From contig WHVA01000300.1 in the NCBI GenBank assembly GCA_015179125.1, forward strand, positions 1 to 64,000: a stretch of 64,000 nt of DNA, in the 5' to 3' direction. This DNA comes from Gautieria morchelliformis (Eukaryota; Basidiomycota; Agaricomycetes; Gomphales; Gomphaceae). The notes below the pieces were generated by a model. That model was not told the DNA's origin and searched no databases. It was given only the letters and a program-made list of their open reading frames with translations. A program made the position numbers and the translations under genes. Within the stretch, counting starts at the first letter, position 1; each line of letters starts with the position of its first letter. Below, one piece after another: positions 35,382 to 47,810 of the stretch.

Positions 35382-38178
35382 CTACTTTGGGCGTGTCCCG
35401 ATGGGAGCCGCGGTTTCTGCCCCTCGCGGGGGAAGCCTCCCTTGAGTTGGGAGGAGAGCGGGGTGTCCTCGCTTGTCAACGTTGGGACGGCCGGGCTCAG
35501 CGTCTCGTTTCCTATCGTCGGCCTCAGACTCGCCTCGCCCTCTATTCTGACCACGTCCACGCCTGGAGTAACCCCTGGTGCGGTACTGTGCGTCAAGACG
35601 CTCTTCTTTGATGAGCTTTCGTGCTTCTTCAATGGCGGATTTGTAAGATTCCCTTCCGCCCCGTTGCAGGTGGTCATAGAGACCTATCATGGCATATTTT
35701 TCCATGAACGAGTGGCTGCCATAACCTTGGCCACGGTGTGGCGGAGGGACGTAGTACGGCGCGTACTCGTGTGGCGTCCCGCGACGAGGTCCGCCGTGGG
35801 TGCTATAATGGTGGTCACCGGCAGCGGGTACGGGGTGATGCTGATTGGGAACATGAGTGGGGAGAGGGGCGCCATAATACCCCACAGGCATCGTCGTGTG
35901 TTGACTTTGCGTCGTGGGGTTTGTGGGGCCTGCTGTGACAGAGGGTGCTATACCTGAGAACTGCGACATTGAGTCCAGCCCGCCGAACGCCGCGGAAATC
36001 TCAGAGAGGCTATGGTCCGTCTCACGATAGTTCTTGTTGGCCTCGTGAAAACTCTGCCCTCCCAGCCAAGTGTCGTATCCCGCAGGTGCTGTGCCTGGGT
36101 CCGGTCCCCCTGCATACTTGTGTAGCGTTGACTTGTTGTGCCAATCCTGGAAGGTGGCTTGCATGTCGAGGGTATCAGGGTGCGAAGTCATGCAGGGAAG
36201 TGTTAGCGTAATTTGTAGCAGATGTGGCAGGGCGTATGAACAAGCAGTAGCCTTTATAGGCTTGGGGATCAAAACTTGTATCGTATGGGTGCTGATCGGA
36301 GTAGTTGGGCCCGGCTCAGGCCCCATATGCTCGGGGAGCTCCATCTCGATCTCCAGATTCCAGGGAATGCGACCAAGCACGTCAGGGAGGTTGTCTATGG
36401 AAGTGACATCCTGAGCCTCTAAGTAAGCGTCGAATTTTGATAGGTGGCGGACGGATGTGTATGGGAGCCAGGTTGTGTCATCGTTTTGCCATTGAACCTC
36501 GAACCATGAATCTCGTCCCTTGCCAGTGTGGCTGAGAAAAGAGCGTGGTTGCCACTCCGGCGCCGCTGCGCCCAGGGTCGCGACTTGACCAATTGAGTGT
36601 CCTGGGAATTTTCGGTCGTCGTTGGGCACATGTATGCGCAGAAGGTTGGCGTGGAATACGGGGTGTATGTCCCATGCGAGGAGTTCACTCGGGAGAGCCA
36701 GCTTATAGGAAGTCCGCAGGACAACCTCCTGTAATATCTTGTAGGGGCCCACAAACTTTGGAGCTAGCTTCCTGGCACGGCCTCTTGGCAATTTCAAGTT
36801 TTCTGTGGATAAGTACACCAGGTCGTCCACGCAGAATGGGGCTGGTTGACGACGTCGGTTGGCAGAGCAAGTTTGTTTCACTTGTTGTACGAGGATTGTG
36901 TCGTGTGCTGCTGTGAGGGCGTCCTTCATTCTCCTGGCAAATGCTTGTACTCCTGGTACGTAAGAGTCGTTGTGTGTCCAAATGAGTGGGTGTGGAACCA
37001 TTCCATAATTCAAGAAGAAAGGGGAGAATCCTGTCGTGTCAGAGCGTGCCATATTGAAGGCAAACTCGATGAACGGCAGTTTCTGAACCCAGTCCTTTTG
37101 ATCGGAAGAAACAGTGATTCATAGCATTTGTGTGATCGTGCGGTTAGCGTGTTCCGTCGCGCCATCGGTCTGTGGGTGGTAGGCGGTAGACATGCATAGT
37201 TCCGACCCGAGGAGCTTATGCAGGTGTTCCCAGAATGTCGCTGTGAATAGGGAGTCCCTGTCGCTGATGATACATTCGGGCATGCTGTGCAGCTTGTAGA
37301 CATTATCGAAGACCAGCTCAGTGATTTGTTTGGTGCCGAATGTTTGTTTTGAAGGAGCTAAATGTATCATAGAGGTTAAATGGTCTATGATTACACATAG
37401 CATGTCAAACTCGCCGTGTCTGTTTGAGGATGAGGGCAAGGGGCCAACGAAGTCAATCCCTATTTGCTGCTATCGTCAAGTTGGCACGGCTAGGGGCTTC
37501 AACTTGCCATACTTTGCATGGTTGATTGGTTTCGCCATGGCACAGATGTAGCAGCTGGAACAGAATGTCTTCACATCGTTGAACATTCCAGGCCACCAGA
37601 GATGTTCGCGTAAGTAATGAAATGTTTTTCTGCTGGCTTAAGGAGTGAGCATGCGAAATAAGGATCTCAGGAATGTTGCGATCCTTATGCCGACCTTCTG
37701 GGATGCCTAGTTTTGTACCCTCGGTCTCTCGTAGTATGATGAGTCTGTCCTGGAGCGTGAAGTTCTCGAAATCGTTAGGAGCAGTGATCATATTTCTGAA
37801 GAAACTGTCTTCGTAGTATAGTGATTTCAGTACTTCCGGGAAGCTTAGGGAGGGGTCAAGCATAGAGACTACATCGGAGAATGGTGGTGGGTTATATTCT
37901 ACGCACAAAGTATCTGGCGTCTGTTCTATGGGGTGGTCCACTACACGATGAGTGTCACGTGTTGGGGTGTCCATGGGGTCACCCGTGTTGTGTAAAGCCG
38001 CGGGTTTCACCTTTTGTGGACGAGCGCGAAGCGTAGACTCCAGCGATTTGTGATCCTTATCGTATGTCTGCTGTGGCTTTTCACTCTTTTTTATCAGTGG
38101 AGTTACTGCCATGCCGTCCTCATCTTTCCTTGCAGGCAGTTTTACCACGCGTCCACTCCTTGTCCTCATGGACTTAGT
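35382..38178 (-). pseudogene. G1 pol, 3' part: integrase and C-terminal extension
   Basis: From right to left: the RNase H-to-integrase connection (FRNMITAPNDFENF, 37.75 kb), H2C2 region near 37.6 kb, integrase core (STAYHPQTDGATEHANRTI, 37.17 kb), GPY/F module (KLAPKFVGPYKI, 36.74 kb; HPVFHANLLRIH), a chromodomain-like segment (WFEVQWQNDDTTWLPYTSVR, 36.45 kb) and a long Gly/Arg/Tyr-rich C-terminal extension to 35382 (RRGRGQNRGRG). Lesions: TGA at 37119-37121 and a frame change near 37.47 kb. Interrupted at 38178 by solo LTR A copy 2. The extension of about 250 residues past the chromo-like part is longer than usual. Confidence 0.87.
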
Positions 38179-39131
38179 TTTTAGGAATAATAGATCAGAT
38201 ATATCAGGATATATCAGAATTGATATATTTGATGACTCAGGGAGTGGGGACTCTTCGTGCACCCCTGTGCACGGTATATGCGCGAGCTGACTAAGCTCTG
38301 TGGGGCGAGTCCGTCACTGATTGATGTAGGTCACGTGACCAAGTCGAGGAAGAAACAGGTGAGAACAGAGGAACTAGGGGTCCGAAGCTCTCGCTTTCGG
38401 AACAGTATAGTGTAGCCAGTTATAGTAGACTCTCAACAAAGAATTAGAGAAATCTATCAAGAAATAAGCTCTGTAGCTATCAAACAAGTCTACAGTTACT
38501 TCAGGAGGTGAAACAGCAATTCTGGATTGTTCTGGATAATATTCTGGATGTTTTGTTCGTACATTTATGGTAGCTACTTATACTAAAATAGTAGTGACTA
38601 CCAGTGTTCAAGATAGTGATAGAATGGGTCAGGATAATGTGGAAATGCTCCACAGGCTGCATCTGCATACAGCTGTGGGGCAGGAACAATGATGGGGATA
38701 CTTGTCCTACTGACAAGTATCTAAGTTGGGACCTTGGAGCAATGTACAAAGCCCCTTTCAACATGTAATACAGCTCGTAATCAGTGGAGCTGGTCAGGGG
38801 AATAGAATAGAATAGAAAACTTGTGTGTCCTGTGCTGTGTGCCTACAGCAGCCTTGGCAAGGCATTTGCCATCTCTGTACCTCTCTCCTGAGGTAGCTAT
38901 TCAGTACGTCCATAGATAGGACTGTATACTGTAATCTCCACCGTTTCCGATGTCCCTGTATGGGACTATTAGTCCCATAGCAATATTTCTTCTGACCAGG
39001 GCCCAGGTGCCTGCTTTCCAGGGCAGGCACTGTGACTGGTGCATGGATTATTTCTCCCAGATGTTAGCTCAGTTAGACGATTGTATAGACCTTAGAATAA
39101 TGTTTGATATAGCTATCCATTTATTCTAACA
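38179..39131 (-). mobile_element. solo LTR, family A copy 2 (953 bp) in G1 pol
   Basis: Target duplication TTAGT (38174-38178 and 39132-39136). Ends on the LTR strand are TGTTAGA and CTAAAA. The middle is related to 16842-17912. Removing it with one duplication joins the codons of TKTVT to KSMRTRSGR without a frame change. Confidence 0.87.
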
Positions 39132-39250
39132 TTAGTCACGGTCTTGGTTGCACCTGCAGCGCCTAGGTGCATTATTAGGGATGCTGTTGCCTCAGTGCCC
39201 GTTCGAAGGGGTTGGATGGCATGTGGTAGTTTCGCGGCCTGGGTTGGTAC
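39132..39250 (-). pseudogene. short G1 pol segment between two solo LTRs
   Basis: Minus-strand frame PTQAAKLPHAIQPLRTG ... GAAGATKTVT connects the RNase H tail at 40.51 kb with the integrase connection at 38.17 kb once the two solo LTRs are removed. Confidence 0.8.
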
Positions 39251-40508
39251 TGTCAAGATTGGTTTTTAGGCATTAATATCATGTATTAGTGAACACAGTG
39301 AATGCCCAAATAACTTGTGCGAATAAGTATGCCGTTCGGCGAATAGATGAACCGATGAATGTTCACAAGGTAAGAGGGTTGCCCGAACGGGGCTCACCCT
39401 ATCTACAGTCGTAGCGAAATAGCCCGTGGCACTTGACGATGTAACATGCAAGGTCTCACCGAAGGGGTGTCTAAGTCTCGACAATCCCTTCGCCGGCAAA
39501 GGTGCTCCTTCGGAGCCCTTCACCAACAGCACAGAAAATGGTTCGAAGGCTAAGGTAACAAAGATGAAGTATGAGAACTCACCAGTGATGCCTAAGTCCT
39601 TTGCTAGTTGAAGATGGAAATCTCCAAGAGAAGGCTTAAGACGATGACCACAGCGAGGTCAAATTTGCACAAGATGAACGACGTATGATAATTGAACTGG
39701 GGAATATACATGCGAATGTAAACTACTTATATCGAATGCTTGTAAGGTATCAGCAAATAGGAAAGAGGCTGTCACGAGTCAGGGTTGGATAGGGGTGCGC
39801 AGTCATGATACAACATAGATGAAATAAACATACAATAGAATGAGAGAAGAGGGAGAACATGAAACGACGGAGGGTGAAGGTGGCGAAGACACCTGTGTAC
39901 GAAATCATGTCTTGGGGCCCGCATATACACTGCCCTGCATGGGTTCTTCATCTACTGGGTTGATCCCACACGACCCACGGGTAGGACGTCCCACGAACAC
40001 ACCCTGCTCATATGAACACCGAAAGGGGGTTGGATTGAGAAGCTGATGGAGTTACTGACGAGCCATTATACCGGATAGGGATGTCGATTGTGATTTGATG
40101 GTGTGCCTGCTGGCGAATGGTCGTTCGGAGAAATGCGAGGAAGGGTGAACAGAGGTGACATAGAGGAGGAGAGGTCAAGGTGGAGGGTGAAGCCAAGAGA
40201 ACTCTGGGGAGGAGTAGCGAAAGGGGAAATGGGGATAACAAGGTGCAGGAAATACACAGGTCATGACAATCCAATTACCAGAACACCATCGGAAGAGGGT
40301 CGCGCAGAGGAGGTGGTAGACCCAGCGATGACTGCCGAGTCAGTCCAAAGATGTCAATCGTGTGTTTGATGGCGTGGCTATGGTAATTGGCGGGAACAGC
40401 GAGAATTGGTTGCCGAACATGACAATGGCGATCGGAATGAACACGAAGGTGGAGTGAGAAAATAGGAAAACTGAGCATCTGAGTATGGGAAATAAATGTG
40501 TCATGACA
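39251..40508. mobile_element. solo LTR, family B copy 1 (1258 bp)
   Basis: Ends TGTCAAG and CATGACA, target duplication GGTAC (39246-39250 and 40509-40513). Very similar along its whole length to 41043-42312. No genes; short frames inside it are coincidental. Contains repeated GTTCGGCGAAT-like words. Confidence 0.92.
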
Positions 40509-41042
40509 GGTACGTCAGTCTCATCTATGTATTCAGATGAACTTCTGATTGTTCCATTAGGCTCTGCATTGTACATTCGTGATAATGCATCCATGACCAC
40601 ATTGGTCTCACCAGGGATATAGTGTATATCGAAGTCAAAGTCTCCTAGGATGTCGATCCAACGGTGTTGTCTGGAAGATAGGTTCTTCTGTGTGAGTATG
40701 TATTCCAGAGGTTTGTGATCTGTGAATATTCTGAATCTAATTCCCTGTAGTAGGTGACGGAATTGTTTTAGGGATTCTATTATTGCTAGAAGCTCATGGT
40801 TGTGGACAGGGTAATTTTGTTGTGCGGGATTAAATTTGGCTGACCAGAACGCGATTGTTGCTGCTGTTTGTTTATCCACGCCCTGCGTGAGTACGCCTGC
40901 TGCTCCTCCTAAAGATGTGTCACATATTAGGTTCACTGGTGGTGCGTCCATTGCGTAGTTGATGGCCGTTCTATGCGAGTCTCAGTGAGTCTGTACTATT
41001 TCCTTTACCGAATCGAAGGCTCGCTGCTCTGTAGGGCCCCAT
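40509..41042 (-). pseudogene. G1 pol: RNase H domain
   Basis: Minus-strand frame with LICDTSLGGAAGVLTQ, IAFWSAKFNPAQQNYPVHNHELLAII in two blocks, FRIFTDHKPLEYIL and SSRQHRWIDILGDFDFDIHY, the RNase H of a Ty3/gypsy pol. In-frame TGA at 40982-40984. The right edge joins the RT at 42313 after removal of solo LTR B copy 2. Confidence 0.9.
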
Positions 41043-42312
41043 TGTCAAGATTGGTTTTCAGGCATTAATATCGTGTATTAGTAAACACAGCGAATGCCCG
41101 AATAACTTGTGCGAATAAGTATGCTGTTCGGCAAATAGGTGAACCAATGAATGTTCACAAAGTAAGGGGGTTGCCTGAACAGGGCTCCCCCTATCTACAG
41201 TTGTAGCTAAATAGCCCGTGGCTCTTGACGATGTAACGTGCAAGGTCTCACGGAAGGGCTGTCTAAGTCTCGACAATCCCTTCGCTGGCAAAGGTGCTCC
41301 TTCGGAGCCCTTCGCCAACAGCACGGAAAATGGTTCGAAGGCTAAGGTAACAAAGATGAAGTATGAGAACTCACCAGTGATGCCTAAGTCCTCTGCTAGT
41401 TGAAGATGGAAATCTCCAAGAGAAGGCTTAAGATGATGACCACGGCGAGGTCAAAGCTGCACAAGATGAACGACGTATGATAATTGAACTGGGGAATATA
41501 CATGCGAATGTAAACTACTTATATTGAATGCTTGTAAGGTATCAGCGAATGGGAAAGAGGCCGTCACGAGTCAGGGTTGGATAGGGGTGCGCGGTCATGA
41601 TACAACATAGATGAAATAAACATACAATAGAATGAGAGAAGAGAGAGAACATGAAACGATGGAGAGTAAGGGTGGCGAAGGCACTTATGGACAAAGCCAT
41701 GTCTTGGGACCCACATACATGCCACCCTGCACGGACTCTTGGTCTACTGGGTTGATCCCGCATGACCTATGGAAGGGATGTCCTGCGAACACATTTTGAC
41801 CATATGAACGCCCAATGGGGTTGGATTAAGAAGACGATGGTTAATGATGAACCATCATGCCGGGTGAATGGTATTGATCATATTTGATGGTGTGCCTGCT
41901 GGCGAATGATGCGAGCAGCGAATGGCCGTTCGGCGAAATGCAAGGAAGGGCGAACAGAGGTGACATAGAGGAGGAGAGGTCGAGGTGGAGGGCGAAGCCA
42001 AGTGAACACTGAGGAGGAGTAGGGAAAGGGGAAATGGGGATACCAAGGTGCAGGAAATACACAGGTCATGACAATCCAATTATCAGAACACCATCGGAAG
42101 AGGGTCAGGCAGAGGAGGTGGTGGACCCAGTGATGACTGCCAAGTCAGTCCAAAGACGTCGATCGTGCGTTTGACGGCGTGGGGATGGTAATTGGCGCGA
42201 ACAGCGAGCATCGGTTGCCTAACATGACAATGGCGATCGGAATGAACACGGAAATGGGGTGAGAAATGGCAGGACAGAGCACCTGAGTATGAGGAATAAA
42301 CGCGTCATGACA
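41043..42312. mobile_element. solo LTR, family B copy 2 (1270 bp)
   Basis: Ends TGTCAAG and CATGACA, target duplication CCCAT (41038-41042 and 42313-42317). Independent of copy 1, because each copy has its own duplication. Confidence 0.92.
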
Positions 42313-44417
42313 CCCATCTCCATACTGCAGTTGATCCTGTCCGATTTGTTAGGACTCCCATAGGCTTCCTGATGTCCTTACAGTTTGGGGCTATGTAGCT
42401 GACCGTGCCTATGAATGAGGCAAGTGTGTCCCAGCCTGTTGGGGTTTTCCAGTTCGTTATTTGGTCCACTTTTTCCGGGTCCATAACAATTCCTTGTGCA
42501 TTGATAACATGGCCCAATATTTTCAATTCGTCTGCAAAGAACATGAGTTTGTCAGGTGTGGACAGGTACATCTTTTCTCGTCGTAGAATGTCGATAACAG
42601 TTTTGCAGTATTGTACATGTTCCTTGATTGAGTTCGAGTATATGACAATATCGTCTAGGTATATGTCCATAAATACTCCTATGTGTGGACCGAAGATATT
42701 GTTCATGACTGCTTGGTACGTTGCTGGGCCGTTACAGTCTCCTTGTTGCATTACTAAACTTTCCATTGTCCCATCAGGTGTATTGAACATTGTCCGACCT
42801 ACGTGTTCGTCTATGACACGTATTTGTTCATACGTGTCCCTTCCGTCAACCAGTGTTCTGAATGGGTGTCGTAGTACATTGGTGAGTTGGTGAGGATGGT
42901 TTCTATGTTGGGGAGAGGACTAGCCAGCTTACGCGTGTTCTTGTTTTGTTCGCGTTTGTCTAGCACGGTTCGGATGCGAGGCTCACCATTAGGGCCAGGC
43001 TTCTTCATTACGATTAACATGGGAACAGCATTACGTCCTGGTCGAAAATGCCATCTCCCTGTCTTTAGGTAACTATCCCGTTTTGTCCTCCAAAGGTGTT
43101 TCACGGCTTCAGGACAGCGTGAGGGCCACCAATTGTAAGTTTTTGATTCATCTATGATTGGTATTGTGTGATTTATTGCTCTAAGAGGCGGCAGGGGAGT
43201 CTCTTCCGCGGAGCGGCATATATCCATGGCGTATTCATGTAGTTGTTGGCGGATTTTTTGTAGTCCGTCCTCCACTATGTCCGCAGCCATTGAAGTTACC
43301 GTGGCCACGTCTGGGCCACCTATTTTCTGAGCCGTGTTTGAGACAATTGACACTTGTGAAGGGTTGAAGCCTAGCATTACCCTATGTTGGAATAGGAAAG
43401 GTGTGCCTAGTATCATACCATAGTTCTCCAGATTAATGACGTCAAAGCGCCGTCTTTCCAGTATGTCTTGATATGCAAATTCGACATTCGTTGAGCAGTT
43501 GATCATCGTGCGAGAACCTGTGGCTGCCAGCTGGTAAGGTAGAGGTTTTGCTAATTGTTCTATTGGGAGCTTTAACTGATCGACTGCCGTAGTGGAAATG
43601 AAATCTGCTAGGGATCCGGTATCAAGCAAGGCTCGTACATCCTTCCCGTTTATTTGTACCGTGATGACTATTGCCTTGGGTATTAGTCGCTTGAAATCCT
43701 TTGGTTTTCCGGCGTTACGCTCCATTTCCTGTGATCGTTGTGGCGCTTTTACTACCTTGCCTCGTGATTTGGCGGCAATGGTATTCGATGTTACTGGCCC
43801 GGTGGCAGCGACGTGGAATGTAATGTGTGGCGCACTATCTTCATCGTCTGACTCGTGTTCTATTGGGATGAGGCCAGGCATGTCCCCATATATGTCCTCT
43901 TCCTCAGGCGGCAAGATTTCCTGCAGTATGTTTTGTAGGCGCGTTTCCTCTTCATCTTTGCTGTCTTCTTCGTCTGATGAAAAGGTGTAATCGACGCTGC
44001 GGCTGGTAATGGAGTGGGCATCATCACGTTCTTGTGCCCGTCTATTGTTTGCTATTCGCTCCGTGTTCTGCGTAGCCAGTTGTTGTTTATTGAGGTGTCG
44101 CAGATTATCAGCTAAGTGTAGCCAGTCTTCGCCATCCCATCTTGAACCTAATTTTGTGAATGTACGCAGAGTTCTTCGGCTGTCTACCCACATATCGTCC
44201 GAGAATCACTCTATTGCGGGGGGGATCTCTCGAATTCTGCGGATATTTTCAAACTCTATCCAATCTATGCAGTTGAAGTCGTTGTCCAAGATCGTTGTTA
44301 CATCCAGTGAGTATTGCATATTGAATAACTGTTTTGGAACCCTTCAAGACTTTGGTGTTATTGCTAACACTTCAATCTATCAGAACGTGTCGTTTACAAG
44401 ACTCAAAGAATATTAAA
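42313..44417 (-). pseudogene. G1 protease and reverse transcriptase
   Basis: From right to left: an acidic linker, retropepsin-type protease (DVRALLDTGSLADFIS, 43.61 kb), RT fingers (YNWWPSRCPEAVKHLWRTKR, 43.1 kb; VLDKREQNKNT) and RT palm with QQGDCNGPATYQ and catalytic YLDD (42.66 kb), through GTVSYIAPNCKDI. Lesions: TGA at 44207-44209 and a frame change near 42.87 kb in the RT fingers, so no active polymerase can be made from this copy. Confidence 0.9.
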
Positions 44418-45789
44418 CAATGCTGCAGCACAACTCCGGAAATAATTTAATATTTGTACCTTGGTTGCAATCCGCGTAAAAACTAGTCCAAGTTAATACG
44501 GATGGAAGGCAATGCATTTCTTAGCAGCACTGAACAATAAACTAAAAGACTGTAGGTTCAAGGACACTATCGGGGTCCAAGTGTATTCCAAAATATAAAG
44601 GAATGTACTTAGCAGGCGAGTTTATAAATGGACTGCCCTGATAATCTACCAGCACACAGCAATAAAACGAGAGGCAAAGAATAGAATCTAAAGCGGCTTT
44701 TACAAGTAACAGGAATTGACTTGTGAAAGATATTAACCAGGAAAATCAACTGATCAACTCTCTTGGGTATTGGAGTGCGAATGGCAAGACTATCAATTGA
44801 CAGACTCACTCTGTAGAATTACACCCGGAGGATTAGTCTAGGTGGCTAAGCAGAAAAGTATCTACTTAACAAGGAATTAGACACTAAAGTAAGTGAATAA
44901 CCCTAGCTGGGATTAGCAGCTTAGTAAGATGCAAGTCACACGAGTCACATGTAGGATAGAAGCAGTAGATTGCTAGATTGGATGATTCTCCTGGGGGTCA
45001 GAATGGCCTCCTTTTATATTGTAAATTACACAGGATTATGTAAAATGGGGAGCTTCTATCTATTAGGCGAGTGATGTCATAAGTAAATATTTGTACAGCT
45101 AAAACACACCCTTGTAACTATAGTGGTGTGATTGTGCAAGGAAATTAAGAATAGCTAGCCAATCACCTTCCCTGATTCGCACTGCCCAGCATAGCCTTAC
45201 ACAGCCCAGCATAGCCTTACACAGCCCTGCATAGCCTTGCATAGCCCTGCACAGCCCTGCACAGCCCTATGACATCAAGGGTCCTATTTCAGGGGTTGCA
45301 GCACTGAGCTTGGAGGCTCATTGTCCAATAGGATTGATTGAATATACACCCTAGTTTTGGCCCTGCATATGATTGGGCAGTCTTGCACACAGCCTTACAC
45401 AGCCATGGTTGCTATGAAGCAGGTCATGTGTCTGCTGGGTTTGAACTATATTTAAGTGTACAGGTTTGTGTAAGCTGCACCGGATATTCCCAATCTCACT
45501 GGCTGAGATTGAAAGAGCCAAGGTGTCGGAGTTGTGGGTGTTTGAGGACGTGCGGCTCTGAATTAGCGCGTTCGAGGATCGCTCCTGTCGGAGTTCGAAT
45601 TTGAGCGCTGATGACAAAGTTATGGACTCTCATGGGTTCATAGCCTTTGTCAAACACAATAAGGCAGTTTTGAGCCAAGGAGGTCAGCACAATTGGCGAA
45701 AAAATGCAAGAAAATTCAAGGAATATTCTAAAAACAGTTCCCCATCAAAGCTGCATGTATTGGCTGATGTTAAGATGGGAAAAAGGTTT
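44418..45789. other. unassigned 1.4-kb block inside G1, probable solo LTR or degenerate insert
   Basis: G1 coding is lost between about 44.42 and 45.79 kb. TGCTGCA at 44418 and TGCAGCA ending near 45.30 kb would be matching LTR ends, but I find no target duplication for them. AT-rich, no coding signature. Confidence 0.4.
45184..45268. repeat. short tandem repeat (CAGC/CAGCCY-TAGCCTT units)
   Basis: About five imperfect copies of a 16-20 bp unit built from CCCAGCATAGCCTTACACAG and variants. Confidence 0.8.
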
Positions 45790-46677
45790 TTACAGACTTT
45801 TTAATGCTTTTTTCGAGATTTTTAAACTAGAAAGCTGGTTCCTACACAATAACCTATCATTTATTAATACGTCGTTTGCTGATATTGGGATTGTAGTGTA
45901 ACGACCGAGCTTGGTGCAGTTGGGGGGTAGTAAGCAGTGTCCCGTGCTTACCCCTTCTGATAGAGAGTGGCTGATGGCGTCCCAAAAGCTCTGTGGGAGG
46001 TTCATCGCATCTGGTGCGTCCCTTGGTTTTTCCTCTGGCATTAACATATTTAGCTCAAGCAATATATTTTCAGAGGCTAAGCGATCTAGGTCCTTGATGG
46101 AGCTTGTCAATTCTTACAGTCACAGCCTGTATGCCTGGCGGGCATTTTAGGTTGCTATCCGTGATTGTTGTGCATTTAGGGCAGTCCCTTGATAGGTGGC
46201 CCCCCTGGGAGCACAGGAAGCATAAACCCTTTGCTCGTAGGTCATCTTTCTGAGCATCGGTGAGTCTGTTTTTGCGTCTTGGTGAGCGTGATTGCTTCTT
46301 TGTGCGAGGATTAGTTCTGATATCATTTGTGGTTTTATCTCTAGGCTTAAAATCGTGGAAGTTGTGGCGTTTAGATGGAGAATTCCACATCCTGAGTGCG
46401 TTGGTTGGGGACGCCGGTCGTGGGTATGCGTCGCTATTCCTCGATGGTCGTCTAGGGTCCACTTTGGGAAGAGAAGCATTGCGTCTTTCTTCATATTGTC
46501 GTAAGTGTTCGGCCTGTTCGAAGCGCTCCGCTGTTTCTTCTAACGTTGTGAGATCTGTATATTCATCAGATAAGCCCGCTTTAGTCCATTCTAGATGAAT
46601 GTAGCTATTGGCGCCATTCCATAGCTGTTGGACAATGTGAAATTCCGTAATATCCGGTAGACACGTTGCCAGAGATC
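45790..46677 (-). pseudogene. G1 gag C-terminal part with CCHC knuckle
   Basis: Minus-strand frame from the G2 insertion point: SLATCLPDITEFHIVQQLW, ERFEQAEHLRQYEE, a basic stretch, then zinc knuckle CFLCSQGGHLSRDCP (46.2 kb). A second frame (46110-45790) continues toward the protease. The right edge at 46677 is the junction with the 5' LTR of G2. Its N-terminal half lies at 62.0-63.8 kb. Confidence 0.85.
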
Positions 46678-47072
46678 TGTCAGGGTTCACGCATTTCCTT
46701 CCACAAGTTTCTATTTCCTTCCATGAGTTTCCGTTACCTTCCGTCAGTTTCCATAACCTTCTGTCACATTCTGTCACATTCTGTCACCTTCCATCACATG
46801 TCACATTCCATCACCTTCCGTAACCTTCTACAAGTTTCCGTCTCCCCTATTATGTAAGCCTTGCCAGCGCTATAAGACTGTAGCCCGTGTGGTGGCGTTT
46901 CCTCAGCGTGATCTCTGAGGATACCCACTACACAGGCAAGTCCCCATGTATCTATCGTTGGTAGAGTTATAAACTGAGGATACCCACTACACAGTTGGTC
47001 ATTGTCCTAGTATCGGCTCTTATCTCCTTGAGTATCTTTGGTTGTGGCTTCGTCATTAGTGTTGCCCTCACA
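46678..47072 (+). repeat. G2 5' LTR (395 bp)
   Basis: Starts TGTCAGGG, ends CCCTCACA. Its first 150 bases are a pyrimidine-rich array of CTTCCGTCA/TTTCC words, followed by GCGCTATAAG (TATA-like) and a tandemly repeated GGATACCCACTACACAG. Confidence 0.93.
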
Positions 47073-47132
47073 GAAGATCAAGCTCATAGGACGACCCCAC
47101 ACACTTTTCTTAACCAGCCTTCATCTCAGCCT

Positions 47133-47770
47133 ATGGCAGACCAACTCCCAGACGCATACTGGGACTCCCTGGGTGACCATGGGCCATTTCTTCGAGGCCT
47201 CCTTTCCAGCCAAGCACAGCAGCTGCAGCAACTTCAACTGCAGAATCAGGAACTGCACAGTCAGATTGTTAACGTTCATGACCACTTAGCCAATGCTGCC
47301 ACCAACGCTGCTGTTGCTGCTGCTCAAGCCCTTGCGCCCTCAGTACCTCACAGTGTCCCTCCATCTACTCGCTCTATCAAAGCAGCGGAACCGGAGAAGT
47401 TCAATGGAGACCATGCAGAGACTGAAGGGTTTATCAGGTCTATCAGATTGTCCATCGCTGTCCAGCCGGCATCCTTCCCAGATGAGCGCACAAAGATCCT
47501 ATATGCTCTTTCCTTCATGACAGGAGGCTCTGCGGAGATATGGGCACACAACGAGACACAGGCTGTCATTGATGGCACCTCCTCTATATCCACTCTGGAG
47601 GGGTTCATTAAACGTGTGGAGGAGGCCTTTGGTGACCCAGATCGTGCCAGAACGGCTCGCACTAAACTACATGACCTTAGGATGGCGTCAGGAATGTCAG
47701 CAGATGAATACACGGCTCAATTATCATCGATTTCGGTGTCAAGTGCATCATTAGGAACGGTAGAGCAGTA
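47133..47770 (+). pseudogene. G2 gag N-terminal part
   Basis: ATG 61 bases after the 5' LTR (MADQLPDAYW). Gln-rich coiled coil (QAQQLQQLQLQNQELHSQI), then a typical Ty3 gag core: AAEPEKFNGDHAETEGFI, ERTKILYALSFMTGGSAEIWA and FIKRVEEAFGDPDRARTART. The frame fails where the foldback repeat is inserted; the knuckle is not found. Confidence 0.88.
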
Positions 47771-47810
47771 ATTGCTTGGTGTTTGTGACTAAAAAATAAA
47801 ATCAATAACA

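Noticed and set aside
39251-42312. Family B repeats as the two LTRs of one element enclosing 40509-41042
   Set aside because: Each copy has its own 5-bp duplication, and the sequence between them is G1 RNase H on the minus strand.
44418-45302. Solo LTR with TGCTGCA/TGCAGCA ends
   Set aside because: No matching 5-bp duplication at the flanks and no second copy in the window; kept only as an unassigned block.
45535-45615. Possible tRNA gene (GTTCGAATTTG B-box-like)
   Set aside because: No A box at proper spacing and no foldable acceptor stem; it may be a decayed SINE head at most.
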